Counted from the first letter of the stretch, positions 1 to 9,501 are shown. The stretch: DNA of 64,000 bases from CBDCWT01 sp965223305 (GCA_965223305.1 CBDCWT010000040.1:1-64000); one strand, 5' to 3'. The notes: generated by a model not told the origin, from the sequence alone. Made by a program: numbers and translations.

Positions 1-549
1 GGTTTCAGTGCTGGTGAGAACTGCCGTCGTGCCGCCTCCGCCGAGAGTAAGCGTTCCCTTCGCCTCGTCGACAGCTGAAAGTGTCACCGTATCGACGGCT
101 CCGGCGACGAGGACCGTGTCGCGCCCGTCACCTCCCACGAATGCGATGTCGCTTGGCATCAGCCCATCGTCACCAAAGTCGAGCTCGAGCAGGTCGTCGC
201 GGTCCGTGCCGACGAGCGTGACGGAGTCGTCGCGTTGGACCGTACGCTCGGCAACCGGCGCACCGGAGGTGCGATCGTAAAGGGTCAAAGTCCGCTCGAG
301 GTCGTCGTAGCGCAAGACGAGCTCGCTGCCAAAACCGTCCATTTCGAAGACCACCGACGCGGCGTCAGCCGCAAGCAGGTTGCGCGGCTCGAGCAACTCC
401 AATCGCAGAGCCGCGGCACCGCGCGTTGGCTGCCCGCGCAGGCCCCCTGTCTGGAAAAGGTTTCGCAGGCTGGGGCGGTCGATCGCACGGCGGCGGGTGC
501 GCCGGCGTTCTCGTCGACTGAAACTTTCCTTTCGGGAGCTGCGCGACAT
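1..549 (-). CDS. LEPR-XLL-type exported protein, 3' end outside window
   Basis: The reading frame is open from an ATG at 549 to the left edge, 183 codons with no stop. The N-terminus is rich in Arg and Ser and is followed by LELLEPRNLLAADA at about residues 48-61. This is the LEPR-XLL motif seen at the start of many large planctomycete surface or secreted proteins. The region after it (acidic, GxDxRDxxLELDFGDDG-like) looks like beta-rich repeats of calcium-binding or extracellular type. A GGAG lies about 9 bases before the ATG. Known of the family: these proteins are very long and exported. Which surface function this one has cannot be told, because the body of the gene lies outside the window. 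Confidence 0.75.
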   Translation of the reverse strand, partial: MSRSSRKESFSRRERRRTRRRAIDRPSLRNLFQTGGLRGQPTRGAAALRLELLEPRNLLAADAASVVFEMDGFGSELVLRYDDLERTLTLYDRTSGAPVAERTVQRDDSVTLVGTDRDDLLELDFGDDGLMPSDIAFVGGDGRDTVLVAGAVDTVTLSAVDEAKGTLTLGGGGTTAVLTSTET

Positions 550-614
550 CGTTGAGTTCTCCGACGAAGTTAACCACCGCCCCCCGGAGTGGGGACGATC
601 CTCAAGCCTCCCCT

Positions 615-800
615 TCACGAATAATCCCGCGTCCGGTCGCCACTCACGTCGAAATCAGTGAAGACGATGCCAGTGCTGCCTGGGCCAAAGCTCGAATCGA
701 AAGCGTTGGCGAGCAGAAGTCGGCTCTCCAGTTGCTCGAAGCCGGAGAGTCGTCGAGAACGGCGCCCAGACGCTGTTTGGCGAATAATGGTCGCATTCAC
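615..800 (-). pseudogene. LEPR-XLL / delta-60 repeat protein remnant
   Basis: A 61-codon frame begins MNATIIRQTASGRR and carries a second LEPR-XLL-like signature, FEQLESRLLLANAFD, followed at once by the start of a delta-60 beta-propeller repeat (FDSSFGPGSTGIVFTDFD). It then stops. Intact members of this family run for hundreds of residues, so this is read as a 5' remnant left upstream of the LEPR-XLL gene at 1-549 on the same strand. It could instead be a very short exported protein, but nothing supports that. Confidence 0.5.
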
Positions 801-1365
801 AGAGTCCTCCGACCAAGCGAGGCTGGTTCCCTATGAACGCCTACTTGGTTTAGACGTCGCGCGAGACAGACCCATGCGCGAACACGGTGAATTTCCGACG
901 ACTACTTCCGCAGAGGGGAGTCAAATTCCAAAGAACGCTGCCATTGTGGTGACGACCCAAGAAAAATAGCTGTGGTCCACAGGGAAGGGGTCGCCCGCTT
1001 AAACCGATGCGGAATCTGGGTAAGTTCGTCCATCGCGGGAGAGAATACAACCCCCCTACGTAAGATCCATGCTGCGCTGGCCTTAGCGTCGGTTGCACCA
1101 GGCCACCAAAACTCTGAAGAAGCTCAGTGAGGCGGATCGCAAATGGATTCGGGTGAACGTCCTGGGGGGCACGGATCACACGATTCGCCGCATTGAATTG
1201 GTAACGTCCGAGGACTGGGAGAAGATGGACCGATATGAGGTTAGCGTTAGCGGCAGAAGAGCATGAACGCGGGGCAGCCAGCCGGCGATGGCTTTAGATC
1301 CCGGCGTTTCTGGTTTCCTTTGTTGTGTTCGTTGCTGTACCGACCCTAATCTTGAAAAACTGGGG
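801..1365. other. Non-coding or decayed stretch
   Basis: No intact gene is convincing here. On the plus strand, about 1093-1266, an open frame without a start codon reads as protein-like (it contains LKKLSEADRKWIRVNVLGG) and ends at a TGA at 1264-1266. It may be a gene fragment. Minus-strand frames in the same place have unnatural composition. Confidence 0.3.
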
Positions 1366-3940
1366 CTAAATCGAGGATTCTCGATTTCGTTGAGCCAGAA
1401 GCCGCATGTGGTCAAAGAAGACCGCCCCGTCACGCAAGATGAAGAACTTAATTGACGGAGAGTTTTGGAATTCATTGCTCTCCAGGACATGTCCGACGTG
1501 TTCAAGGGAGGTCGTTTCCCACTTATGGAGTCCCAGGAGAATGTCACCCTGTCGAAGTCCTTGCCTAGCGGCTGGGCCGTCACTCCTCACATCGATAATC
1601 GTCAAGCCACCGTTAAAGCGCGTGCCATCGACTGTTCGTCCTGGAGCAGCGACTAGCCTGAGCCCAAGCACATCCCATGCGCTTTCTGACGTTGCGATAC
1701 CCCTGATAAATCGCTTGGGCGATTGCAGAAAGCGGTCTTGATTCTGACTGTTCGCAAAGGAGGAAGAGCACACCGTCGTGAGACGCTCCAAATCGCCGGT
1801 GTCCGGACACCATTGTTCCGTCAAGCACAAACGTGACCGGACAGTATCCACCAAAACCGCTGCTCTCCCCTATCTCGTTCAGTATTACACCAGCTCTCCG
1901 CTTGTCCGTTTCGTCGGCTGGGCTACCTGCTTGCAGTAACTCGCGAGGCAAATACTTGCTGTAATCGATGGGCCTCGGGTCGACTAGGCTGCGGATTGGG
2001 ACCTTGTAAAGCTTGCCTCCTCCGCGTTCACGGTTGTCATTGAGCCTACCGCTGTGTCGGAGCAAGTGGCCAATCGAATAAGTCTCGTTGCTGGGCGCTC
2101 TCTGAAGGTCATATTTGACAAAATCGATTGTGAGCACTTTTGGAACGCCGGCTTCCACCTCGTCGCCTTTCCTGCCAATGGAGAACCTTGACGTCTCGTG
2201 CCTCGACAGCAGCCAACACGAAACCTCATCGTCATGTTTCCACGAGAGCTCTTCCACTTTGAACGGTTGAGTGTCGTCCATCTGCGACTTCTCGTTTCTT
2301 GTCGAGTTGTCGTAGTACACCTCTCGTCGAACGACGACAAATCCCTTAGCCGGATCGACAAATTCAACCGTACGGATGCCTGACGAGCTAATGACTTGGT
2401 CGATACGCAAGCACTTTGAGTCGTGCACTTCTGCTGGTTCGGCCGAGAAGAAGGTAATGCTACTAATCCAAGGGATTCCTCGACCGCGTGGATCAACTTG
2501 CTTTATTGGTGTTTCGCTGAGGTCTTTCATGTCGAACACCCTCGCAGTTCTGTTGCTCTCCCAAACGCCGTACCACGATTGATTGGCGATACACACCGAC
2601 TCCGTTGAAGTGTTCTGCGTCGACGTTTCCAGCAATTCCATGCGAGCACGTCGCGAGTCAAAATGCAGCTTGCCCTTGCCGGTCCCTTTTTCCTTTTCAC
2701 CCTGAGCATGTCGAATCTTGAACGCCACGTGTCCATGCCGCAGACGCCTCAGCCGTGAACGTGCCCCCGCTTCCATCTTGTTTAGCAGTACGCTCTTGTC
2801 GATTGTCGAATCGGATTCACCAGTATCGAATTCACCAGTACTCAGCCCAAACATTTTCACATCAGAGTCGGCCACGACAGCTTGCTCGTCAAACGTTCGC
2901 AGGGAAACGCTCAGCACTGCGACCACAACGATGGCAAGGGCAAACCTTGCTGCCTTCGTCAGCCCTTTCGGCGGATTCGTCGACATGAGCATCTCGATTC
3001 TCCTTTTCAGATTTCGTCCCGTGTGAATACCCGTTGCAAGGACGGGAGAGCGATTTAGGCTGAACTCGACAACGTGCAGGAGAGCTTCACAGTACGTTCC
3101 TTCTGAACGAGGCAGGTGTGCGAGCACAATCGCATCGCAGCACGACTCCTCCGCCATCCTTAATTGATTGCGGGCAAACGATAGAGCTGGGTGCCACCAG
3201 TAAGCCGCAGTGCATAACAACTCAAACCATCTAACCCAGTGATCGCGGCGGAGAATGTGTCCAAATTCGTGCGCGAGAATCGTCTGCAGCTGGCACGCGG
3301 TGAGTTCTGCCGTGAGGCGGCGAGGAACCAGGACAGTCGGCCTTCCGATTCCCGGCCACACCATCGGCAACAAGCTGCCATCAACGACTCTAAGGTCAGG
3401 GCACTGCTTCATTCCCAGCAACTTGGCGACGTGCGTGGCCGCTGCTTGAACACTTTGGGAGGCGTTGCCAGTTCCGATTAACTTGTGCTGAAAACTCACA
3501 ATGCGAAGGACTGCAATCGCAACCCACAGAATTGAGCCGGTCACCCAAAGTGCGCCGAGAAGATGCGGCCAGGAAATCTCACTAACTACGGAGTAGCCTG
3601 ACTCCATGAGTGGTTCCCGGGACTTACGCGCGTCCGCTTGAACTGGTCTGGCCCCAAGTGGCGCTGCCGTTGCGCCCGGGTCGCCGTCCTGCTCAAGGGG
3701 TATGCTGATGGCCTTCCGCGAATGCTCCGAATGCTCCAAAGTCAGGGACGACGAGTGAACCGAGAACGCCGGGCCCGAAATCGAAATAATGGGAGGAGTG
3801 ACCAGCTTCAGTAACACAAGCAACCACATCGCATGCGCAATGTGTGGATTCCTCCAGATGCGTGTGACTGCATACGCTACCGGAACCAAAGCACCTGCCA
3901 AGACGGCATTCGTTAGCGCGAGTGTCAGCAAGCCGTTCAT
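1366..3940 (-). CDS. BlaR1-like M56 membrane metallopeptidase with C-terminal PDZ domain (frameshifted)
   Basis: The main frame (1613-3940, 775 codons) is an M56/BlaR1-type membrane protease. It has two N-terminal membrane segments (residues about 5-25 and 36-55), a third at about 126-148, the zinc site HEFGH at 224-228 with the downstream Glu region AEESCCDA near 263-270, and a fourth membrane segment near 330-350. A long exported domain of unknown fold follows. Near 1730-1750 the protein-like signal changes frame by one base. The second frame (1366-1854) continues with PKRFIRG, WDVLGLRL and a PDZ domain (GGLTIIDVRSDGPAARQG). That tail recurs in planctomycete proteases, so the gene is annotated to 1366 with one frameshift. 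It overlaps the upstream blaI-like gene by one base (ATG at 3938-3940), so the two are co-transcribed. Family role: proteolytic sensor that relieves BlaI repression. The ligand is unknown. Confidence 0.8.
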
Positions 3941-4329
3941 TACTGGTCTTTCCGCCGCTTCTTGTCGATGAGCTTCCGTATTTGAGTCAGTTCCTCTGCG
4001 GAAAGCCCTCGACTTTCCACAGCATGCATGATGAATGGCACCATCGATCCGTCCGTGAGTCTCGCTGCAAGGGCGTCAAGCTGCACTCCGACAAATTCCG
4101 GGCGCGATATATTCGCTCGAAACACATGAGCAAACGAATCGGAATCTCGAACGATCAGCGCCTTCTTCTCCAAACGCTGCAGCAGCGTTTGGACCGTTCC
4201 GTGAGCTGATGGAGTGGCATCCGGATAGAGAGCTTCGCGTATCTCGCGGGCAGTCAGCGACTCCGCATCCCAAAGGAGCTTCAGGATGGCCAATTCTGCA
4301 TCTGTGGCAGGTTGCGGTCTTTTTGGCAT
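3940..4329 (-). CDS. BlaI/MecI-family transcriptional repressor
   Basis: 129 residues, the usual size for BlaI/MecI. The N-terminal winged helix is clear (ATDAELAILKLLWDAESLTA, then the recognition region TPSAHGTVQTLLQRLEKKAL), and the C-terminal helices match the dimerisation part. Known role: binds a dyad in its own promoter and is inactivated through the partner M56 protease, which here begins at its last base. In planctomycetes such pairs are numerous and usually not tied to beta-lactamase. No beta-lactamase gene is present nearby. A candidate operator lies 27 bases upstream. Confidence 0.9.
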   Translation of the reverse strand: MPKRPQPATDAELAILKLLWDAESLTAREIREALYPDATPSAHGTVQTLLQRLEKKALIVRDSDSFAHVFRANISRPEFVGVQLDALAARLTDGSMVPFIMHAVESRGLSAEELTQIRKLIDKKRRKDQ

Positions 4330-4355
4330 GGGACTGCAGACGATTGTAGACGCGA

Positions 4356-4375
4356 TGTCGTCAAAATGTACGACA
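4356..4375. promoter_or_regulatory. Candidate BlaI-type operator dyad
   Basis: Perfect inverted repeat TGTCGT-N8-ACGACA, 27 bases upstream of the blaI-like start codon at 4329. Position and symmetry fit the autoregulatory operator of BlaI/MecI repressors. The exact sequence differs from the classical TACA/TGTA half-sites, so assignment is inferred from context. Confidence 0.45.
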
Positions 4376-4604
4376 AGATGTCTATAAACACAAGGCCGCT
4401 TTGCCGCAGGTCGAGTTCACTGCATCCAGACCCTATTTTGACCGACGTCGTTGGCACCGCTGGCTGCAGGAATGACCTGTGTTCGAGCATTGTATACTAG
4501 CTGCATGGCAGCTGAATTGTTGCCAAGAAAACTCTCCCCGAGACGAACGCCCAGGAAGGGCTCGGTCGCGGGAACAACATCTACGGAGAACAAGGGACAA
4601 TTTC

Positions 4605-4835
4605 ATGAGCAGTGTTATCGACTCGATCGTAGCGCTTCCGACGCCCTTCGACATGGTGGTGTTGATCGTCCTGATCGGTTCGGTGGCGGGTGTGATCGGA
4701 ACGATTGCCAAGCAGGTGCGAAAGTACCTGTGCCATCGGGCTGAACTGGAGCTAAAGCGAGAGATGCTGGACCGAGGGATGAAATCGCAGGAAATCGAGC
4801 GGGTCATGCAAGCCAAGATGGCCGGTGCCAAATAG
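4605..4835 (+). CDS. Small membrane protein, function unknown
   Basis: 76 residues from the ATG at 4605, chosen over longer in-frame starts because AAGGGA precedes it by about 8 bases and the upstream translation has no protein-like character. One hydrophobic segment (residues about 15-36, MVVLIVLIGSVAGVIGTIAK) is followed by a charged amphipathic helix rich in Glu, Arg and Lys (LELKREMLDRGMKSQEIERV). The pattern, one transmembrane helix and a cytoplasmic coil, resembles short PspB-like planctomycete membrane proteins, but no family is claimed. A strong hairpin lies downstream. Confidence 0.65.
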   Translation: MSSVIDSIVALPTPFDMVVLIVLIGSVAGVIGTIAKQVRKYLCHRAELELKREMLDRGMKSQEIERVMQAKMAGAK

Positions 4836-4880
4836 CCCTGTATGCTCATCTTGGAATTCACGCTACATGCAATGCTTCAT

Positions 4881-4922
4881 CACGCGGAGCGTGATGACTA
4901 CGTAGACGTCACGCTCCGCGTG
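4881..4922. terminator. Perfect 14-bp inverted repeat, probable terminator or intergenic palindrome
   Basis: CACGCGGAGCGTGA and its exact reverse complement are separated by 14 bases, 45 bases after the small membrane protein stop. There is no T-run, so it is either a factor-assisted terminator or one of the dispersed palindromes common in these genomes. Confidence 0.5.
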
Positions 4923-4994
4923 ACGTTGCCGACCGTGCAGGCGCCCTATGCGATAGACCTGATATCGAAGTCCAACCGCATTCCACGGTCAAAC

Positions 4995-5060
4995 AAATCA
5001 GCCGGAATGCGTTAGCATCCGGTTTTGTAGGAACGGTGGACTAACGCAGCGGCTGACATC
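4995..5060. repeat. Dispersed palindromic repeat, copy 1 (GCGTTAGC...GCTAACGC family)
   Basis: Contains CAGCCGGAATGCGTTAGC on one side and CTAACGCAGCGGCTGA on the other. The two arms pair imperfectly as a REP-like stem-loop. The same unit recurs at 52311, 52429, 52697 (partial) and 56293. Confidence 0.8.
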
Positions 5061-5089
5061 GCAAAATCACGCTCGGTCAGTTGGCCTTA

Positions 5090-5265
5090 ACCCGAATTAT
5101 TCATGAGCGATCTGCTGCGAGGTCGTAAGTCCATCCGTGGCTTCGTCATGCTTCACAATTCTCCCTCGACGTATTGCTGCAATACGCCTGCGGAAGAATT
5201 GCTCGCCTTCCTTGCCACGAACGTACTTACAACCTCTCGCCACGATCTTCATGAATAATCCGGGT
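5090..5265. mobile_element. MITE-like palindromic element, copy 1 (176 bp)
   Basis: A 176-bp unit bounded by terminal inverted repeats ACCCGAATTATTCATGA / TCATGAATAATCCGGGT (one mismatch) and flanked on both sides by TA. The interior is itself a long imperfect palindrome (GAGGTCGTAAGT against ACTTACAACCTC; ATTCT against AGAAT around the centre). The second copy at 54596-54771 is identical in length and differs by one visible base near the centre (gctgcaat versus gcttcaat). TA duplication fits mobilisation by an IS630/Tc1-mariner transposase. It has no coding capacity. Confidence 0.8.
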
Positions 5266-5290
5266 TAATGCGGGCGATACGTCCGGCAAA

Positions 5291-7012
5291 CTATTCAGCC
5301 CGTAACGCCCGCCACGCTTGGATGTACTTGCCCAGTGCTATCAAGCTCTCCACCGGGGCAACGAGTCCAGCCTCGAACGCTTCCCCATCGTTTTGGAACG
5401 AAAACCCCAGAGGTGGGGACGACGGGAACGGCGGAAGTTGAGGAATCTCCACTTGCTGCCCCTCGGGCACGAACATTGCCATCATCCGTTGAACAAACTG
5501 CAGCGAGCCCTCCGGGCTGATAAAGCCAACCATTTGTGCGTCATCCGAGAGCAACGTGGCGGCAGTTTGGATCCCATTGTCAGCGGCTAGTCCGTTCGGT
5601 GACTTCGCCGCTTGGATAACCTTCCGCAGACTTTCTTCGGATACGTAGGCGAGCGCGACGTGATTGATATCGACGGGCGCGGCGTAGACCTCGATCTTGC
5701 CCCCTTCCCCGTAGAGCTTGTCAAGCATCTCCTTGGCTTGTTCGCCGCCGGGGCCAAAAGCGGCTGGCGTCAACTGCATCACGGCTTTCATGCCCTGCAC
5801 TCCTGCAACCTGGCCAGTTTCCGCGGCCAGGATTCGGTACGGCACACGTTCGCTGTCGGCGAAGATTTGCTGCATCTGTTTCATTGCTAGGACGTAGTTG
5901 TTGATGAACGCCCCCGCGTCCTCGACCTCCATGACCATACCCATGCGGCTGTAGATGGAGCCTTCCGGCGCAGGCACACCGAACACGAAAGACATACCTC
6001 GCAGGCCTTCCATACTCTTGCGAGACGCCTCGACCAGCTTGTCGGTCTGTTCGTCGCTTAGCTGCCCGGCCGTCGCCCGCATCATATCTAGTGACAGCTC
6101 CATCCACTTCTCCATGGTTTTGGAATCGCCGAACTCTCCGGCGAATGCCATCACGTACGGCCACTCGGGTAAGTGCGCGAGCCGCTTCGTGGCGTTGGCC
6201 GCCGCGTCCCGCGCGGTGAACTCGACGGGATTCTGCAGGCCGACGCGTTTCAGCAAGGAAATGGCACCGTTGTCGTCAATCTCTAGTCTCAGGACGACTT
6301 GGCTCACTTCTTTCGAAGCCCACCTGAATAGTTCCTCGTAAATGCCAAAGGCCGCCGCGGCACTTTCGCCCTGCGGGCCCGAGTCTGCGAACTGCTGTTT
6401 GACCATCTGCAGTACACCGACCGCTTGCTGCGAGAGCACCTTGACGCCCGTGTCGGTAGCTACTGCGTAGGCGTCTGCCCTCTCGATGAAGGCTCGCGTC
6501 TGGCTGTCGATCTCGACCCTCTCCTCGGACTCGACAATCTGCTTCAAGCCGTCACGGAACGTCGCCGGCGCAAACACGGCGTAATCGCCCTTCTTGCAGA
6601 TTAGCGTTGTCGCACCGCCCACGACCACTTGACTGATTGGCCCCTCTTGTTCATCCGGATTCAACTGGTTACGCAACTCCTCGTAGTTGTCGGTCCGTAC
6701 AAAGAAGACGGGGACGGGGCTACCCGCCTCGCGAGCGACCAACACCAATGCCATATCCCCGGCGTCGACGACGCCCTTCACCAAGTGCAGATGTTCCTTC
6801 GCCATCGCTAGGAGGTTGGGCGCCGGAAGCTGCATCCGCTCCGCCGTCTGGTCGACCTCGCCACTAGCCCGTTGCATGTTCTTGATAACCACGTATGCGA
6901 GCGCGTGATTGGGTATCTGTTGGACGACGTCATCCGCTGCTTCGACGCCCAAAGAGCCCACGTACAACGCGAGCAGGGCCAGCAGACCGTTCAGAGAGTG
7001 TTTATGCCTCAT
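5291..7012 (-). CDS. Exported protein of unknown function, 573 residues
   Basis: The start at 7012 was chosen over a longer form to 7150 because GGGAGG lies just upstream and the protein then opens with a clean signal peptide (MRHKHSLNGLLALLALYVG, predicted cleavage after SLGVEA). The mature part begins DDVVQQIPNHALAYVVIKNM and is a mixed alpha/beta protein without metal-binding cysteines or recognisable catalytic motifs. It ends near LIALGKYIQAWRALRAE. This architecture recurs in planctomycetes as secreted hypothetical proteins, and I cannot name a function. The longer N-terminal frame runs into an insertion-sequence end at 7126-7165, which further argues against it. Confidence 0.75.
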   Translation of the reverse strand: MRHKHSLNGLLALLALYVGSLGVEAADDVVQQIPNHALAYVVIKNMQRASGEVDQTAERMQLPAPNLLAMAKEHLHLVKGVVDAGDMALVLVAREAGSPVPVFFVRTDNYEELRNQLNPDEQEGPISQVVVGGATTLICKKGDYAVFAPATFRDGLKQIVESEERVEIDSQTRAFIERADAYAVATDTGVKVLSQQAVGVLQMVKQQFADSGPQGESAAAAFGIYEELFRWASKEVSQVVLRLEIDDNGAISLLKRVGLQNPVEFTARDAAANATKRLAHLPEWPYVMAFAGEFGDSKTMEKWMELSLDMMRATAGQLSDEQTDKLVEASRKSMEGLRGMSFVFGVPAPEGSIYSRMGMVMEVEDAGAFINNYVLAMKQMQQIFADSERVPYRILAAETGQVAGVQGMKAVMQLTPAAFGPGGEQAKEMLDKLYGEGGKIEVYAAPVDINHVALAYVSEESLRKVIQAAKSPNGLAADNGIQTAATLLSDDAQMVGFISPEGSLQFVQRMMAMFVPEGQQVEIPQLPPFPSSPPLGFSFQNDGEAFEAGLVAPVESLIALGKYIQAWRALRAE

Positions 7013-7125
7013 GTCGTCCTCCCGTGAAAGTTCGAAGCGGTGAAAATTCATAGCCACTCCACTAGCGTCATGATAACGGTTCTCGATCGCCAGCAGATAG
7101 AAGGGGAGAAAACCCGAAACCGACT

Positions 7126-7165
7126 TAGCAGCGTGTTGATTTGTGGCCAAGCGGTGAGTGCGATT
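7126..7165. mobile_element. Solo end of the IS element found intact at 38.6-40.1 kb
   Basis: GCAGCGTGTTGATTTGTGGCC here closely matches GCGGCGTGTTGATTTGTAGCC at the left end of the IS5/IS1182-like element at 38601. Similarity continues loosely for another 20 bases. No transposase accompanies it, so this is a decayed or solo IS end upstream of the exported-protein gene. Confidence 0.55.
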
Positions 7166-7210
7166 CTCATGTCACCTGGTTGAGTCGGCGGAAGCGGAAC
7201 TCGCCGATAG

Positions 7211-7420
7211 TTTGCTGAGTGTTGTCGGCTTGAATGCTTGGACCACCTTCGGGAGCTGCGGTCGTTGGACATCAAGCTAGGCGGAATTCGGGATCTCAGC
7301 GCAACGAGCGAGATCAGGTCCCTCAAATACCTCGAGCTCTGGCAGATCGGCGGGCTGGACGATGTTGAAGTGATACCTGAGCTATCCAGCCTCCAGAACC
7401 TGTTCCTCCAATCTCTATGA
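7211..7420 (+). pseudogene. Leucine-rich-repeat protein fragment
   Basis: An open frame without ATG reads HLRELRSLDIKLGGIRDLS and then RSLKYLELWQIGGLDDV and ELSSLQNLFLQSL. The spacing of leucines at 20-24 residues is that of leucine-rich repeats. It stops at 7418-7420. The only possible starts are TTG codons (for example 7238). It is read as a fragment of a longer LRR protein, although a very short expressed protein is possible. Confidence 0.45.
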
Positions 7421-7913
7421 AGTAGAACTCTCTTTTCGGGCACTGCGGGACCTCGACCGAGTTCTCGGCTGGATCGCAGAGCAGTCTCCGCAAGGGCTCG
7501 TAGTTGGCTGGAACTGTGGATCGATGGAACGAGGTGCGTAGATTTCTTTCGGAACGCCAAAGAGCCGTCTGCTGGCTCCAGAAAACGGCGACGAAGAAGA
7601 AACTCGACACAACGTCTTTAGGACGCGTCGGGGGGAAAGTATCGCGCGCTATCGTTGTTTGCGGTAAGCGAGTTTTCGTGACGAACCTTCGCGGGCCAGG
7701 CCAAGATCTAATTCCACCGGATGAAATGGCTCCGGTCGGCCAAACTGCGTGAGTGCTTATGCGGCACCGCGTTACACGTCGGCTGCAGAGGCGTCCTCCT
7801 CTACCAGCACGCAGCACATACCCCCGTGCCAAGGCAACCGAATCGACGGCGCCGATTCAGTCTCTACTTAGGCAAAGATCACTTGCGTCACTGTTTGGCA
7901 AACACATAGTCGT
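7421..7913. other. No gene recognised
   Basis: Open frames on both strands are short and of unnatural composition (long Arg/Ser runs). I see no promoter, hairpin or repeat that I can support. Confidence 0.4.
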
Positions 7914-8237
7914 CTAGGACGGCGTCAAGATCGACACCGAAGCCGCAAAAGCGTCCTTGGCGTCGTCTTCCAGTTCGCGCGGTGATGTGTCAGTAATCAT
8001 TAGCGCTGGAAGTGGAAAAAAGCCACCGTCGACTCCTCGCTCGGCCATCGCGTATCTTTCAAAAAGCGCGCCATAGAAGTGGGCGCGATCAGTTCCGCGG
8101 ATCGCGATTGAGTCTGGTCCGAGTTCCTCGGCAACGACGGCGAAGTTGTCAGACAGTTCTTTCCGAAGATCATCTTGGTAATTGTCTTCAAGAAAGAACA
8201 CATACCAGTCGAAGCCTACGAGTTTGAGCCGAGCCAC
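7914..8237 (-). CDS. Hypothetical protein, 107 residues
   Basis: The frame starts at GTG 8237 and reads as a well-formed acidic protein (LVGFDWYVFFLEDNYQDDLR, LGPDSIAIRGTDRAHFYGAL). The same frame stays open a further 15-20 codons upstream without a better start, so the 5' end may be truncated or use an unusual start. No family is recognised. It ends in TPS* close to a gene-poor stretch. Confidence 0.5.
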   Translation of the reverse strand: MARLKLVGFDWYVFFLEDNYQDDLRKELSDNFAVVAEELGPDSIAIRGTDRAHFYGALFERYAMAERGVDGGFFPLPALMITDTSPRELEDDAKDAFAASVSILTPS

Positions 8238-8701
8238 GTCGGTTGCAAGACCTCCGAGTAAAACGCTTCTTGTTGCCGAATGCGCGGCGATTCACAAAGC
8301 GGTCGTATGTGGGGCGCCGCATGTATTAGAGTCTTCGCGCGATACGACAGCAAGCAGCTGATGTCGTCGGGAGGGGTTGAACGTCGCTCGGCAGATTGCG
8401 CGAAGGACGAACCGACCTTGGTCGCAGTCGCCCTTCGCTGCGACGCTTGGCCGCCGCGGCCCAGTGGGCGGACAGGATCGTGAGGCCTTCGGTCTTTTCG
8501 ACCGACGCTCCGGAGGCCGTGGGCTGTGGACTTGGATTCCCTCAGCACTGCGCAGGCAAGAACGGAAACCGGTTGTGATTCTCGACTGCTCCCGGCCCAC
8601 AGGAGAGAAGAGTCGATTCTATCGCTTGAATTTGATCCAACCATCCACCTCCGCGGCCGACGGTTGCATGGACCTCGATGGCTGTGATTTGCGAGATCAA
8701 C
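8238..8701. other. Gene-poor stretch with a dispersed hairpin
   Basis: No supportable gene. At about 8490-8511 lies TCGGTCTTTTCGACCGACGC, a small hairpin (TCGGTC...GACCGA) that recurs with one change at about 15272-15293. Longer frames here (8377-8757 plus) lack protein-like composition. Confidence 0.35.
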
Positions 8702-9346
8702 TCATCCTGCACGCCACGGCCCGACGACAGTTGGCTCGCCACAAATGTTGGCGTTAAAGGCATTCAGTTTGTCGCACTCAAGTCGTAATCTGTTGCCCGC
8801 AAGGCCGTCCAACGAGTTAGGCAGGCCTGATACATACGCGACGCCACATTGGCATGAGGAACCGTTGGCAATTGGGCGATCGCATTCACGACAGATCGAC
8901 TTGAGGCCCTTGCGGCACCAGCAGCAAATCCTATCACCAGAGCCGTCGTTCACGCTTGGCCGAGCAAAAACTTCGTCGCCAACGACATAGAACAGGAGCG
9001 TGGGGCAATCCGGATTGACACAAAACTGTGGGAGTGCCGCAGTGACAGCGTTCCACAACGACTGAGTGTCAAGTTCGATTATGTCCAGCAGCTTCAGCAT
9101 TTTTTTCGGCTGCTGAATGACTTCTGCGGGAGGCTTGCCAAGCCGAAACCAGTCCGAGATTCTAGCCTGCGGTTTCTTTCCGCCGATTCCGAAGTGCTCT
9201 GCAATCTTCGCCTGGGTGATCTTCTCGCCGTATGACCGGGCGATCTCTCCGGTAGCTGCCCGCAGATACGCCGTGCAGCCGAGAATCGCACGGATCCGCG
9301 ATTCGTCACTTCCCAGAGGTTCGGGCGTCTTATCTGACGCTTGCAT
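8702..9346 (-). CDS. Helix-turn-helix protein with cysteine-rich zinc-ribbon-like C-terminus
   Basis: 214 residues from ATG 9346. The N-terminal third contains an HTH-like stretch (KITQAKIAEHFGIGGKKP followed by ARISDWFR). The C-terminal half has paired cysteines typical of zinc ribbons: CVNPDC at about 109-114, CCWC at about 141-144, CREC at about 152-155 and CQCG at about 168-171. Inference: a DNA-binding protein with one or two zinc ribbons. No partner genes are adjacent, and I do not recognise the exact family. Confidence 0.6.
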   Translation of the reverse strand: MQASDKTPEPLGSDESRIRAILGCTAYLRAATGEIARSYGEKITQAKIAEHFGIGGKKPQARISDWFRLGKPPAEVIQQPKKMLKLLDIIELDTQSLWNAVTAALPQFCVNPDCPTLLFYVVGDEVFARPSVNDGSGDRICCWCRKGLKSICRECDRPIANGSSCQCGVAYVSGLPNSLDGLAGNRLRLECDKLNAFNANICGEPTVVGPWRAG

Positions 9347-9501
9347 AGCACGGAAATCTCGATCTGGCCTTGAGTTAAAGCCTCCGTGCGACTAGTATCA
9401 AGCTTATCGTCGATAGACCCGATATTCAAGATTCAGAGCGGGCTGCCTGCTTCTGCGACAGACCACACATCTCGGGCCGAGTGCCGGAGCCGAAAGTCAC
9501 C

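Noticed and set aside
7504..7752. Plus-strand frame as a gene
   Set aside because: No ribosome binding site, no recognisable motif, and composition unlike neighbouring genes.
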